A DNA stretch of 39,277 bases from Planctomycetota bacterium (GCA_022072415.1 JAJVHW010000141.1:1-39277), one strand, 5' to 3'. Shown: positions 8,147 to 17,055, counted from the first letter of the stretch. Program-made: numbers and translations. The notes: generated from the sequence alone by a model not told the origin.

Positions 8147-10672
8147 CTACGACTTCCGGCGCTGCGGACGGCGCTCGGGAGCGGCGGCGAGCGGGTCCTC
8201 GGGCCACGCATGCCGCGGGTACCGGCGCTTCAGTTCCTTCCGCACGTCGGGGTACGTGTTCGCCCAGAAGCTCGCGAGGTCGTCGGTGACCTGCTGCGGC
8301 CGGTGGTTCGGTCCGAGAAGGTGCAGGACGATCCGCGAGCGCCCTCCGCCGATGCGCGGCGCCTCGCGGAGTCCGAAGAGTTCCTGGATGCGCACGGCGA
8401 GGACCGGCGGCCGGCCGCGCTCGTACCGGAGGGCGATCCTGCTCCCGCTCGGGACGGTCACGTGCGACGGCGCCTCGCGGTCGAGCGCGAGCGCCTGCGT
8501 GCGCGTGAGCGCGCCGCGCAGATGGTCGAGGAGCGGGGCCCTCCGCAGTTCGTCGAAGCTCCGGCGCCCCGCGGCGAGGGCCGTCACCAGGTCGCGGAGC
8601 GCCGCGCCGTCGAAGTCCGGAAGGTCGAGGTCGGGCACGAGGTCCCGGAGCCAGCGCACGCGGGCGAGGAACGACGCGGAGTCCGGATCGTCGAGGTCGA
8701 GCGCGGCGCGGGGATCGGCGAGCGCGGCCTCCGCGAGCAGGGACGCGACGCGTTCGTCGTCGCCGGGAGGGACCGCCGCCTCGTCGAGGACGATGGCCCC
8801 GACCCGGGTGCGGCGCATCGCCGTGATCCGCTTCGTCTGCGCGTCGAACGCGAGGTCCGTGGATCTCGTGACCGCGGCCTCCGGGATCCACTCGGCCCGC
8901 ACCGCGGATGCGCGCCGCACGAGCGCGTCGCCCCGGGACGCGTCCACGTCCACCGCGACGAAGAGCTCCGCGTCCACCGCGCTCTCGTCCGCGAGTCGCA
9001 CGCCGCCGCCGGTCACGAGCACCGCGCGACGGTCCTCGGCGCCGCGGCGCTTCGCGAGCCGGTCCGGCCATCCGGCGAAGACGGCGCGCAGCACGGCGGT
9101 GTCGGGCCCGCACGACGGACCGGGCTCGGGCCCGAGCGCGTCCCGGGCCGTGCGGAGGAGCTGGTCCCGCGCGCGGAGCACGAAGCGCGCGCCGCCTTCG
9201 TGGATGTCGCCGATCGCCGACGCCCGGGCACCCCTCCGCTCGAAGCGCGTGACGGCGTCCATGCGGTCGAGCACGTCCGAATCGGAGCGGATCCGCGCGG
9301 CGCGCGGGCGAGTCGCGGCGACGACGGGGTCGCGCTCGGTGAGGAGCGCGGCCGCGAGCGCCGCGGGCGCCGTGCGTCCGAGACGGTGCCCCTCGACGAG
9401 CAGCCGCGCCGCGCGCGGATGGACGGGCATCCGCACCATCGCGCGGCCGGTCTCCGTGACGGTCCCCCCGTCCACGGCTCCGAGCCGTCCGAGCAGGTCC
9501 AGCGCCGTCGCGAGCCGGGCGGTGTCCGGAGCCTCGAACCACGGAAACGCCGCGAGGTCGCGCTCTCCCCACGCGAGGAGCTCGAGCGCGGCGCCCGCGA
9601 GGTCCACGCGGCGGACCTCCGGCTCCGCGCGCTCGGGCATCGCGCGCTCCTCGTGCCGCGTCCAGAGACGGAAGCACACGCCCGGCGCCGTGCGGCCGGC
9701 GCGTCCCGTGCGCTGGTCGGCCGACGCGCGCGAGATCCGTTCGAGGACCAGCGCATCGAGGCCGACCGACGGATCGAACCGCTGCACGCGGGCGAGCCCC
9801 GTGTCCACGACGGCGGTGACGCCCTCGACCGTGACCGACGTCTCCGCCACGTTCGTGGCGAGGACGATCCGGCGTCGCGGCCCCGAGCGCAGCGCAGCGT
9901 CCTGCTGCTCCGCGGGGAGGTCGCCGTAGAGCGGGACGAGGTCCACGCCGGCGCGCGCGGCATCGGCGGAGAGCTTCGCGGACGTCGCGCGGATCTCGCC
10001 GGCGCCGGGAAGGAAGACCAGCACGTCTCCCGTCGTCGCCGCGAGCGCGGTCCGCGCCGCGCCGGCGGCGCGGTCCTCGATGCGGCGGTCGTCGGGGCGG
10101 TCGAGGTGCCGCACGTCCACGGGGTGGAGGAACCCCGCGCTCTCGACGACCGGCGCGGGCGCGCCGCCGCCGAGGAACGCCGCGATCGGCGCGCAGTCCA
10201 GCGTGGCCGACATCACGGTGACGCGGAGATCCGGCCGAGCGTCGCGCTGGACGCGGCGGACCATCGCGAGCGCGAGGTCGGAGCCGAGGTTCCGCTCGTG
10301 GAACTCGTCGAACACCACGGCGCCGACGCCGTCGAGGAACGGATCGTCGGCGAGCATCCGCAGGAAGACGCCCTCGGTGACCACGAGGATCCGCGTGTCG
10401 CGCGTCGCCTTCCGCTCGAAGCGAACGTGCCATCCGACCTCGCGGCCGGGAGTCCATCCGCGCTCCTCGGCGATGCGCCTCGCGGCCGCGCGCGCGGCGA
10501 TCCTCCGCGGTTCGAGCACGACCACCCGGCCGGGCAGGGCCGAAGCGAGCGCCGGCGGCACCCGCGTCGTCTTCCCTGCGCCGGGCGGCGCGCGGAGCAC
10601 GGCGCCCGGCGCGTCGCGAAGCGCCGCGGCGAGGCGCGGCAGGGCTTCGTCCACGGGGAGCGGCGCGGGCAT
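8147..10672 (-). CDS. hrpB: ATP-dependent RNA helicase HrpB
   Basis: 841 residues, close to the usual length for HrpB, a DEAH-box helicase. Motif I is APPGAGKTT (28-36), motif II is the variant DEFH in VVFDEFHERN, and motif III is SATLD (155-159). Later come TNVAETSVTVEGV (motif V) and QRTGRAGRTAPGVCFRLW (motif VI). The C-terminal region has the HrpB-type ending (PPVLAVRIQELFGL, then GPNHRPQQVTDDLASFW). The ATG at 10672 (MPAPLPVDEALPRL) matches the usual N-terminus; longer in-frame extensions run into the divergent mgtE gene. It is first of three closely packed minus-strand genes, whose products have no obvious functional link. Confidence 0.93.
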   Translation of the reverse strand: MPAPLPVDEALPRLAAALRDAPGAVLRAPPGAGKTTRVPPALASALPGRVVVLEPRRIAARAAARRIAEERGWTPGREVGWHVRFERKATRDTRILVVTEGVFLRMLADDPFLDGVGAVVFDEFHERNLGSDLALAMVRRVQRDARPDLRVTVMSATLDCAPIAAFLGGGAPAPVVESAGFLHPVDVRHLDRPDDRRIEDRAAGAARTALAATTGDVLVFLPGAGEIRATSAKLSADAARAGVDLVPLYGDLPAEQQDAALRSGPRRRIVLATNVAETSVTVEGVTAVVDTGLARVQRFDPSVGLDALVLERISRASADQRTGRAGRTAPGVCFRLWTRHEERAMPERAEPEVRRVDLAGAALELLAWGERDLAAFPWFEAPDTARLATALDLLGRLGAVDGGTVTETGRAMVRMPVHPRAARLLVEGHRLGRTAPAALAAALLTERDPVVAATRPRAARIRSDSDVLDRMDAVTRFERRGARASAIGDIHEGGARFVLRARDQLLRTARDALGPEPGPSCGPDTAVLRAVFAGWPDRLAKRRGAEDRRAVLVTGGGVRLADESAVDAELFVAVDVDASRGDALVRRASAVRAEWIPEAAVTRSTDLAFDAQTKRITAMRRTRVGAIVLDEAAVPPGDDERVASLLAEAALADPRAALDLDDPDSASFLARVRWLRDLVPDLDLPDFDGAALRDLVTALAAGRRSFDELRRAPLLDHLRGALTRTQALALDREAPSHVTVPSGSRIALRYERGRPPVLAVRIQELFGLREAPRIGGGRSRIVLHLLGPNHRPQQVTDDLASFWANTYPDVRKELKRRYPRHAWPEDPLAAAPERRPQRRKS

Positions 10673-10754
10673 CCGGGCGGTTCTCCGGCGGCGCGCGCCG
10701 TTCGCGAAAGAAAGGCGCGGCTCGCGCGCGGCGGCGGGAGACTGCGGGAATCCC

Positions 10755-12149
10755 ATGGAACCGGACGCGTCGGACCCGGCGTCGGTCGAGACCCGCGAGC
10801 TCCTGCTCTCGGGCTCGGACGCCGACGTGCGCCGCGTCCTCCAGACGCTCACGCCGCAGGAGGTTGCGGACCTCCTCGAGGGGCTGCCGTCCGAGGACCG
10901 CGAGCGCGTGTTCCCGCTCCTCGACACCGCGCGTCAGGCGTCGGTCCTCCGCGAGGTCGAGACGGACGTCGCCCGCGACAGCCTCATCTCCGCCGTGCCG
11001 GACGAGAAGCTCGCCGACATCGTGGAGCACGCGGCCTCCGACGACGCCGTGGACCTCGTCGAGGACATCCCGGAGGAGCGCCGCGACCGCGTGATCGCGT
11101 CGATGGAGGCCGAGGAGCGCGCAGCCGTCGAGGAACTCCAGCAGTACCCGCCGGACACCGCCGGCGGGCTCATGCAGAAGGAACTCCTCCGCGTGCGTGC
11201 GGAGTCCACGGTCGGCGAGGCGATCGACCGCCTCCGCGAGCACTGGGACCCGAAGATGGGGGACCTCTTCGACATCTACGTGGTGGACGCGGAGGAGCGC
11301 CCCCTCGGCCGGGTCCGGAGCCGGCACCTCGTGCTGAACCCGCCGTCGCGGAGGATCCGGGAGATCATGCTCGGCGACGTCCGCACGGTGCCGGTCACGA
11401 TGGACCAGGAGCACATCGCGGAGATCGTGCGCGACTACGACCTCGCGAGCGTCGCGGTCGTGGACGAGGGCGGGCGGCTGGTCGGGCGGATCCTCGTGGA
11501 CGACATCGTGGACGTGCTCGACGAGGAGGCGACCGAGGACTTCCAGAAGGCGGGCGGCACCGAGGCCCTGGACGGGAGCTACCTCTCCGTTCCGGTGTCG
11601 CAGCTCGTCCGGAAGCGCGTCGGCTGGCTCGCCGTGCTCCTCGTGGGCGAGATGGGCACGCTCTCCGTGATGGCGATGTACGAACACGAGCTCGCGAAGG
11701 CCACCGTGCTGGCGTTCTTCCTCCCGCTCATCATCAGCGCCGGAGGGAACTCGGGGTCGCAGGCGACGACGCTGGTCATCCGCGCGATGGCGCTCGGAGA
11801 CGTGACCCTCGGCGACGGCTTCCGCGTGGCGCGCCGCGAGATCGCGGCGGGTCTCGTCCTCGGACTCACGCTCGCGCTGCTCGGGGCGGGGCGCGTCCTC
11901 CTCTGGGAGGAGATCTTCCACGCGTACGGCACCCATGCGCCGATGCTGGCGCTGACCGTCGGCGCGAGCCTGCTCGGGATCGTCCTCTGGGGGACGCTCG
12001 CGGGGAGCATGCTCCCGTTCGCGCTCCGGCGCGCCGGACTCGACCCCGCGAGCGCGTCCGCGCCGCTTGTGGCGACGCTCGTGGACGTCACGGGCGTCGT
12101 CATCTACTTCACGGCGGCGCTGACGTTCCTGCGGGGGAGCCTGTTGTGA
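10755..12149 (+). CDS. mgtE: magnesium transporter MgtE
   Basis: 464 residues. It has an N-terminal helical superhelix domain (residues about 10-135) ending in PPDTAGGLMQKE, the family hallmark. A pair of CBS domains follows (about 140-260; DIYVVDAEERPLGRV and VAVVDEGGRLVGRI), acting as the cytosolic Mg2+ sensor. The C-terminal five-helix channel domain contains the signature SAGGNSGSQATTLVIRAMALGDV region around 335-357. MgtE is a homodimeric Mg2+-gated channel in the inner membrane. The gene is divergent from hrpB with only 82 bases between starts, too short for an M-box riboswitch, and none was seen. The ATG at 10755 gives the normal length. Confidence 0.95.
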   Translation: MEPDASDPASVETRELLLSGSDADVRRVLQTLTPQEVADLLEGLPSEDRERVFPLLDTARQASVLREVETDVARDSLISAVPDEKLADIVEHAASDDAVDLVEDIPEERRDRVIASMEAEERAAVEELQQYPPDTAGGLMQKELLRVRAESTVGEAIDRLREHWDPKMGDLFDIYVVDAEERPLGRVRSRHLVLNPPSRRIREIMLGDVRTVPVTMDQEHIAEIVRDYDLASVAVVDEGGRLVGRILVDDIVDVLDEEATEDFQKAGGTEALDGSYLSVPVSQLVRKRVGWLAVLLVGEMGTLSVMAMYEHELAKATVLAFFLPLIISAGGNSGSQATTLVIRAMALGDVTLGDGFRVARREIAAGLVLGLTLALLGAGRVLLWEEIFHAYGTHAPMLALTVGASLLGIVLWGTLAGSMLPFALRRAGLDPASASAPLVATLVDVTGVVIYFTAALTFLRGSLL

Positions 12150-12219
12150 GGGCGTTCGCGATTTCGTTCACATCGCCGGATGCGGCCCGTCGTGTAACTT
12201 CCCGGTCCGGGAGGCGTCC

Positions 12220-12465
12220 ATGACCGATCAGAAGGGCATCTGGGTGCGCATCACGCTCGACAACGGCGCGCGGATGACGGGGTTCGCCACGGGGGCCGAC
12301 TCTCCGAACGACTTCTGGATCGTCTTCAAGACGCAACTCGTGAAGCTCGCCGAGGCCCGCGTCGAGTGGCCGGGGAAGAAGCCGAAGGACTACCCCGTGC
12401 TCTACGTGAACCGCGACCGCATCTGCCTCGTGGATGCGGTGGAGGGTCCGGACGGAGAGGACTGA
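12220..12465 (+). CDS. small beta-rich protein, unknown function
   Basis: 81 residues with a strong Shine-Dalgarno (GGGAGG at 12209-12214, five bases before the ATG). The sequence (GIWVRITLDNGARMTGF, then NDFWIVFKTQ, then VLYVNRDRICLVDAV) alternates short strands and turns. This suggests a single SH3-like or Lsm-like barrel without signal or membrane segments. It follows mgtE by 70 bases and could be co-transcribed. I do not recognise the family. Codon use matches the neighbours, and the good ribosome site makes it a credible gene. Confidence 0.68.
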   Translation: MTDQKGIWVRITLDNGARMTGFATGADSPNDFWIVFKTQLVKLAEARVEWPGKKPKDYPVLYVNRDRICLVDAVEGPDGED

Positions 12466-12568
12466 CCTCCCAGAGGGTGTCGCGAACTGAACCCCGGCGC
12501 CGGTCACGCGACGTGCGAGGTTCGAGCCTGCGGGAGACCTCTTGCGGTGCGATGCACGTCGCGCGCCC

Positions 12569-12591
12569 GCTTCGCGGCCCGTCCGCGAAGC
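12569..12591. terminator. strong hairpin in convergent gap, likely bidirectional terminator
   Basis: Perfect 9-bp inverted repeat GCTTCGCGG/CCGCGAAGC with a 5-base loop. It lies in the 217-base gap (12466-12682) between the convergent small plus-strand gene and the minus-strand envelope protein. It is the only clear element in that gap. No T-tract follows, as is common at this GC content. Confidence 0.5.
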
Positions 12592-12682
12592 CTTCCGGCT
12601 GCGTTGCGCGGCCTCGACGACTCGCTCCGTAGATTCGCCTTCGTCCCCGCTCGGCGCCGAAGACCGCGCAGATCCGCTGCGG

Positions 12683-13450
12683 CTACTCGTTCCCGCTCTG
12701 GCCGTTCTGGTTCTTCCGCCCCTGCTGCGCCCGCTCCCGCACGCGGTCCCGCATCGTGTTCGCCTCCGTGGTCGCGTCGCCGCGGCGGATGCGCGCGGCG
12801 AGCCGGGGTTCCACGATCTGCAACTGCGCCGGCGACAGCGCGTTCGCGAACGCCTCGCGCCGCATCTGATCGACGGCGGTCATGCGGGACTTCCTGTCCT
12901 CGTCGGAGAGATCGTCGTCCTGGCGCACCGCGTCCTGCTCGTGCAGGGCGCCGAGGAGGCCGGACAGGATCGACTGCCGCTGCGCGTCGGTGACGTCGGG
13001 GACGTCGCGGAGGAAGAACTTCGCCGCCGCCTCCGCCTGCGTGGTCATGCGCTTCTGACGCTGGGCGTCCATCCGCGCCTCGTACCACTGGTCGAGCGCG
13101 CGCGTGAACGACTCGGACCGGTACTCGTCGGGGATCGGAGCTTCCGCGGCCGCGGCGCCGGATCCGTCGCCTCCCGGCGACCCGGGTGCGGCCGCAGCGG
13201 GCCCGCCCGACGTGCCCGCCTCGAGCTTCGCGAGGCGCTCCAGCACTTCGGTCAGGTTCGGCGCCGCGCGCTGGATCTCGCGGGCGGGCCGGTCGTCGGA
13301 CCCCTTCTGCGCGGACGGAGCGGCGGCGGGCTTCGCGTCCGCCGGCCCGCGGGAGTCGCGGAGTTCGCTGATCTCGTTGCTGAGGACGACGTTCCACGCG
13401 GCGAGCCCCGCGACGGCGGGGACGGCGAGGAAGAGCGCGAGTTTGGACAT
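12683..13450 (-). CDS. periplasmic protein with signal anchor, unknown function
   Basis: 255 residues. The N-terminus MSKLALFLAVPAVAGLAAWNVVL is a signal anchor or signal peptide. A short coiled-coil-like stretch (LSNEISELRD and NLTEVLERLAKLEAG) and Pro/Ala/Gly-rich linkers follow. The second half (about 115-240) is a charged helical domain (YRSESFTRALDQWYEARMDA, then MRREAFANALSPAQLQIVEP). It ends in a polar tail of Arg, Gln and Asn. The helical region is reminiscent of small periplasmic stress proteins of the Spy/CpxP kind (repeated short helices, SPAQLQ segment), but LTxxQ motifs are not clear, so this is only a suggestion. The start at 13450 has GGAGG upstream; an ATG seven codons earlier lacks one. 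Confidence 0.7.
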   Translation of the reverse strand: MSKLALFLAVPAVAGLAAWNVVLSNEISELRDSRGPADAKPAAAPSAQKGSDDRPAREIQRAAPNLTEVLERLAKLEAGTSGGPAAAAPGSPGGDGSGAAAAEAPIPDEYRSESFTRALDQWYEARMDAQRQKRMTTQAEAAAKFFLRDVPDVTDAQRQSILSGLLGALHEQDAVRQDDDLSDEDRKSRMTAVDQMRREAFANALSPAQLQIVEPRLAARIRRGDATTEANTMRDRVRERAQQGRKNQNGQSGNE

Positions 13451-13574
13451 GGGGCCTCCGGAAGCGGGCATCCTACGCGAACGCGGCTGCGGCGGCGCCG
13501 GTTGCGTCTTCCGTGAAACACGGGCGGCTCTCCGAGGTTTCGCGGCGGGGCGCGGAGATCCGTAGCCTCCGGGG

Positions 13575-14351
13575 ATGAAGATCGCCACCTGGAACGTGAA
13601 CTCGATCCGCGTGCGGGCCGACGCCGTCGCCGCCTGGCTGGAGTCGGCGCGGCCGGACGTGCTCTGCCTCCAGGAGATCAAGGTCGTGGACGGGGACTTC
13701 CCCGCGGCCCGCTACGAGGGGATGGGCTACCGCGCCGCCGTGTCCGGGCAGAAGACGTACAACGGCGTCGCGATCCTCGCGCGGGACGGGATGTCCGACG
13801 TGGTCGCCGGGTTCGCCGACGGAGCCGAGGAGGACCCGCAGAGGCGGCTTCTCCGGGCGACGATCGGGGGCGTCCGCGTGATCGACGCCTACTGCCCGAA
13901 CGGGGAGGACGTCGGGACAGAGAAGTACGCGTACAAGCTCGCGTGGTTCGCGCGTCTCCTCCGCGTGCTCGAGACGCAGGAGTCCCCGTCGAAGCCGCTC
14001 GTGCTCCTCGGAGACTTCAACATCGCGCCGGAGGCGATCGACGTCCACGCGCCGGACCGGTGGGAGGGGAAGGTGCTCTGCAGCGGGCCGGAGCGCGAGG
14101 CGCTGGCCGGGCTCCGCGCGTGGGGGCTCGAGGACTGCGTCCGCGCGAAGCACCCCGGGGAGCCGAAGCTCTTCTCGTGGTGGGACTACCGGCTCGCGGC
14201 GTTCCAGCGCGGGTGGGGGCTCCGCATCGACCACATCCTCGCGACCGCGCCGCTGGCCGCGCGCCTCCGCGCCGCGGAGATCGACGTCGAGCCGCGGAAG
14301 GCGGAGCGCCCGAGCGACCACGCGCCGGTGTGGGCCGAGTTCGGTCCGTGA
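13575..14351 (+). CDS. xth: exodeoxyribonuclease III
   Basis: 258 residues, full length for the ExoIII/Xth family: AP endonuclease and 3'-5' exonuclease of base excision repair. Conserved motifs: MKIATWNVNSIRVR (Asn7), LQEIK with metal-binding Glu, YNGVAIL, RRLLRA, VIDAYCPNG (catalytic Tyr), LLGDFNIAPEAIDVH (Asp/Asn pair), RIDHIL and the terminal SDHAPVW (catalytic Asp-His). It is read alone in plus orientation, divergent from the envelope protein gene by 124 bases, and is closed by a strong hairpin. Confidence 0.96.
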   Translation: MKIATWNVNSIRVRADAVAAWLESARPDVLCLQEIKVVDGDFPAARYEGMGYRAAVSGQKTYNGVAILARDGMSDVVAGFADGAEEDPQRRLLRATIGGVRVIDAYCPNGEDVGTEKYAYKLAWFARLLRVLETQESPSKPLVLLGDFNIAPEAIDVHAPDRWEGKVLCSGPEREALAGLRAWGLEDCVRAKHPGEPKLFSWWDYRLAAFQRGWGLRIDHILATAPLAARLRAAEIDVEPRKAERPSDHAPVWAEFGP

Positions 14352-14354
14352 ATC

Positions 14355-14389
14355 GCGACGGCGCCGGAGAGGGATGCCGGCGCCGTCGC
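14355..14389 (+). terminator. terminator-like hairpin after exonuclease III
   Basis: Perfect 13-bp stem (GCGACGGCGCCGG paired with CCGGCGCCGTCGC) with a 9-base loop, starting four bases after the xth stop. It is the longest perfect intergenic stem seen in the window. No T-run follows. It separates xth from the kyn genes; the rest of the 187-base gap (14390-14538) shows no clear promoter. Confidence 0.6.
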
Positions 14390-14538
14390 ACGTCGGAGAG
14401 AGAGATGGCCTCCCTTCTGCGAGCCGCGTGCCACGCCGCACCGGGGCGTTTCAGGCTCGCGATGCCTCGCCGCCGGGCGAGAATGACATCGCCGCGCGAC
14501 GACGCGGAGCCCGAACGTCCAGGAGAATCGACACGCGC

Positions 14539-15729
14539 ATGACCGCCTCCGACCCGCTCCTCCGCTTCCGGGACCGCTTCCCGATCCTCTCGCGGACGAA
14601 CTACCTGATCTCGAACTCGCTCGGCGCGATGCCCGCGCAGGCGGGGGAGGAGCTCCGCCGCTACGCCGAGACGTGGGCCGACCGCGGCGTGCGCGCGTGG
14701 GGCGAGGGCTGGTGGGAGATGGCCGTGACGACCGGCGACCTCGTCGCGCCGCTGATCGGCGCAGGGCCCGGCGAAGTCACGATGCACCAGAACGTGTCGA
14801 TCGCGTCGGCGGTCGTCCTCTCGTGCCTCGACTTCCGGGGCCCGCGGAACGAGATCGTGCTGATCGACGTGGACTTCCCGTCTCTCCAGTACCTCTATCA
14901 CCGTCACCCCGACGCGAAGGTCGTGACCGTCCGATCGAAGGACGGGCTCGGCGTGGACCACGACGAGCTCTGCGCCGCGATCACCGAGCGCACGCAGCTC
15001 GTCGCCGTGTCGCACGTCCTCTTCCGCTCGAGCTTCCGGGTGGACGCCGAGCGCGTCGCGCGCCGCGCGAAGGAGACGGGCGCGTTCCTCCTCCTCGACG
15101 TCTTCCAGTCCACGGGGACGATGCCCGTCCTCGGGAAGCAGTGGGACGTGGACGCGATCACCGGCGGGTGCCTGAAGTGGCTCTGCGGAGGTCCGGGGAA
15201 CGCGTACCTCTGGGTGAACCCGAGGCGCTGGGGCTCGCTGGAGCCGCGGCTCACCGGCTGGCAGGCGCACGCCCGGCCGTTCGGGTTCGAGCCCGGACCG
15301 GTGGAGTTCCGGAAGGACGCGTGGCGGTTCCTCACCGGGACGCCGAACGTGCCGGCGCTCCACGCCGCGGGGCCGGGTCTCCGCATCCTTGCCGAGGCCG
15401 GCGTGGACGCGATCCGCGCGAAGTCGGTGCGTCAGACCGCGCACATGATCGCGCTGGCGGAGCGCCGCGGGTGGACGGTGAACGCGTCCCGCGACGCGGA
15501 ACGCCGCGGAGGCACCGTGGCGGTCGAGATGCCCCACGCGAAGGAGGTCGCTGCGGAACTGAACGCGCGGGACGTATGCTGCGACTACCGGCCGGGCGCC
15601 GGCGTCCGCTTCTCCCCGCACTTCTACACGCGCGACGAGGAGCTCGACGCCGCGGCGGAGGCGGTGGACGAGATCCTCGCGACCGACGCGTGGAAGCGGC
15701 ATGCGTCGGTGCAGAGGACGGTTACATGA
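14539..15729 (+). CDS. kynU: kynureninase (PLP-dependent, aspartate aminotransferase fold)
   Basis: 396 residues. Kynureninase cleaves L-kynurenine (or 3-hydroxykynurenine) to anthranilate (or 3-hydroxyanthranilate) and alanine. Visible family features: NYLISNSLGAMP near the N-terminus, the PLP-binding Asp187 in FLLLDVFQSTG, and the Schiff-base Lys213 in ITGGCLKWLCGGPGNAYLWV. Also present are the YLWVNPRR segment and the TGTPNVPALHAA region near 275-286. A purine-rich AGGAGA lies rather far (13 bases) before the ATG; longer in-frame extensions overlap the xth terminator and are rejected. Its stop overlaps kynB (ATGA), which confirms the pathway. Related class V aminotransferases are possible, but the kynB partner makes kynureninase the best call. 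Confidence 0.87.
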   Translation: MTASDPLLRFRDRFPILSRTNYLISNSLGAMPAQAGEELRRYAETWADRGVRAWGEGWWEMAVTTGDLVAPLIGAGPGEVTMHQNVSIASAVVLSCLDFRGPRNEIVLIDVDFPSLQYLYHRHPDAKVVTVRSKDGLGVDHDELCAAITERTQLVAVSHVLFRSSFRVDAERVARRAKETGAFLLLDVFQSTGTMPVLGKQWDVDAITGGCLKWLCGGPGNAYLWVNPRRWGSLEPRLTGWQAHARPFGFEPGPVEFRKDAWRFLTGTPNVPALHAAGPGLRILAEAGVDAIRAKSVRQTAHMIALAERRGWTVNASRDAERRGGTVAVEMPHAKEVAAELNARDVCCDYRPGAGVRFSPHFYTRDEELDAAAEAVDEILATDAWKRHASVQRTVT

Positions 15730-16400
15730 GCGGCTCGATGAGCGGCTCGATGAGCGGCATGAACGGCGCGCACGTGAGCCGGATCCTCGACATCAGCCAG
15801 CGCGTCTCCGCGGCGAGCGGCGTCTTCCCCGGCGACACGCGGTTCTCGCTGACGAAGATCTGCACGATCGCGGGCGGCGCGTCGTGCGACGTCGGAACGA
15901 TCACGACGACGCTCCACATCGGCACGCACGCCGACGCGCCGAGCCACTTCGTCGAGGGCGCGCCGCACATCGCCGACGTGCCGCTCGACGCGTATCTCGG
16001 ACCCGCGCTCGTGGTCGAGCGGATCGGCGACGGCGCGATCACGGCCGCCGACGTCCGCGGCTTCGGACTCCGTCGCGGCGAGCGCCTGCTCGTCCGCACG
16101 CGCCGCGCCGTGGATCCCGCCGAGTTCCCTGCGGAGTTCGCGCACCTCTCGGAGGACGGCGCCGCCGCCGTCGCCGCGGCCGGGGCCGCGCTCTTCGGCA
16201 TCGACACGCCGTCGGTGGACCACCAGACGAGCAAGACGCTCGCCGCGCACAAGGCCCTCTTCGCCGGGGGCGTCGCGATCCTCGAGAACCTCGACCTCAC
16301 CGCCCCGGCGCCCGGCCGCTACGAACTCATCGCGCTCCCGCTGAAGATCGACGGAGGCGACGCGGCGCCGGTCCGGGCGGTGCTGCGGCCGATCTCGTGA
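15726..16400 (+). CDS. kynB: kynurenine formamidase (KynB-type metal-dependent hydrolase)
   Basis: 224 residues. It hydrolyses N-formylkynurenine to kynurenine and formate. The metal-binding signature is HIGTHADAPSHF (His64, His68, Asp70, His74), as in the cyclase/KynB family, and the later FGIDTPSVDHQTSK segment is typical of KynB. The ATG overlaps the kynU stop. The N-terminus is unusual: MSGSMSGSMSGMNG is encoded by a 12-base tandem repeat, giving several in-frame ATG codons (15726, 15738, 15750). AGAGGA lies eight bases before the first. The pathway's first enzyme, tryptophan 2,3-dioxygenase, is not in the window. The stop overlaps a GTG that may start the next, broken gene. Confidence 0.9.
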   Translation: MSGSMSGSMSGMNGAHVSRILDISQRVSAASGVFPGDTRFSLTKICTIAGGASCDVGTITTTLHIGTHADAPSHFVEGAPHIADVPLDAYLGPALVVERIGDGAITAADVRGFGLRRGERLLVRTRRAVDPAEFPAEFAHLSEDGAAAVAAAGAALFGIDTPSVDHQTSKTLAAHKALFAGGVAILENLDLTAPAPGRYELIALPLKIDGGDAAPVRAVLRPIS

Positions 16401-17025
16401 GTGTGGTCGTCGGCAGGGACTCGAAGTCGGCGAGACGGCAATGGATCTCGATCGCCGCACTGCTCGTGGCCGCCATGCTCGGGGCCGCCGTCTGGACGGC
16501 GTATCGGCGAAACCGCATCGAGCCGCTCGTACCGCAGCTTCGCGCGGCGGGAGTCCCTGTCACGCGATCCGAGCTCGTCCTGCCCGCTCCCGAGCGGAAG
16601 GTGCGCACGACGCACTCCGTGCGCTCGCAGTCCCGCACACGGATCGCGCGGCATGGCTGCGGTCGTGGCGCGCGTTCGGCGAGACCTACGGCCGCAAGTC
16701 GCCTCCGCTCATCTCCGGGCTCGTCATGGTCGGTCCCTGGGTCGCCCGGCGGGCGCTCCTGGCGGAAGCGGCGAACGATCTGGCCTGCCTCGCCGCCGCG
16801 TGGCTGCGCTGTCGTGATCGCGGCGTCCTGAGCAGCGACGTCTCCGAACTCGAACGCGAAGTCGGCCGAGGCCCGCTCCGCGACCCGTTCACGGGGCGGC
16901 CCTCCGTGATGGAGTTCTCGGAGTGCCGTGTCGTCCTGTCCTCGCAGGGACGGCTCGACGGGGACCCTCTCGCCGACCCGGAGGACGTCGAGAGCCACCA
17001 TCTGCGCTGGGAGATCTCGAGGTAG
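16397..17025 (+). pseudogene. broken secreted-protein gene with C-terminal DPFTG domain (frameshift)
   Basis: The 5' part reads in one frame from a GTG overlapping the kynB stop. It has a basic N-terminus, a membrane/signal segment (WISIAALLVAAMLGAAVW) and then RIEPLVPQLRAAGVPVTRSELVLPAPE. Near 16590-16620 the sensible translation moves to the -1 frame: WLRSWRAFGETYGRKSPPL, helical NDLACLAAAWLRCRDRGV, then RGPLRDPFTGRPSVMEF and GRLDGD, ending at 17025. The two halves resemble the two ends of a family I associate with planctomycetes (LRAxGEPVT near the start, LPxDPFSGxPLRY near the end). Those I recall are much longer, so an internal deletion is also likely. A sequencing error is the main alternative. 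No slippery heptamer was seen. Confidence 0.55.
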
Positions 17026-17055
17026 CGACGGGCGAGGCGGTGCGACCGCTGCGAC

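Noticed and set aside
10673-10754. M-box magnesium riboswitch before mgtE
   Set aside because: The leader is only 82 bases and shared with the divergent hrpB start; an M-box needs considerably more sequence.
7584-11936. 1450-codon minus-strand open frame across hrpB, mgtE and the oxidase
   Set aside because: Composition is Arg/Pro/Gly-rich without domains, and it covers three confidently identified genes in other frames.
12463-12632. UGA read-through extending the 81-residue protein after mgtE
   Set aside because: The frame after the stop is open only because of high GC; the extension is Arg/Ala-rich without structure, and no conserved feature supports recoding.
14374-14538. Longer N-terminus for kynureninase from an upstream in-frame ATG
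   Set aside because: The extension would start inside the terminator stem after xth and has an unrelated Arg/Pro-rich composition.
16590-16620. Programmed -1 ribosomal frameshift in the DPFTG gene
   Set aside because: No slippery heptamer or clear downstream pseudoknot was seen; decay or sequence error is simpler.
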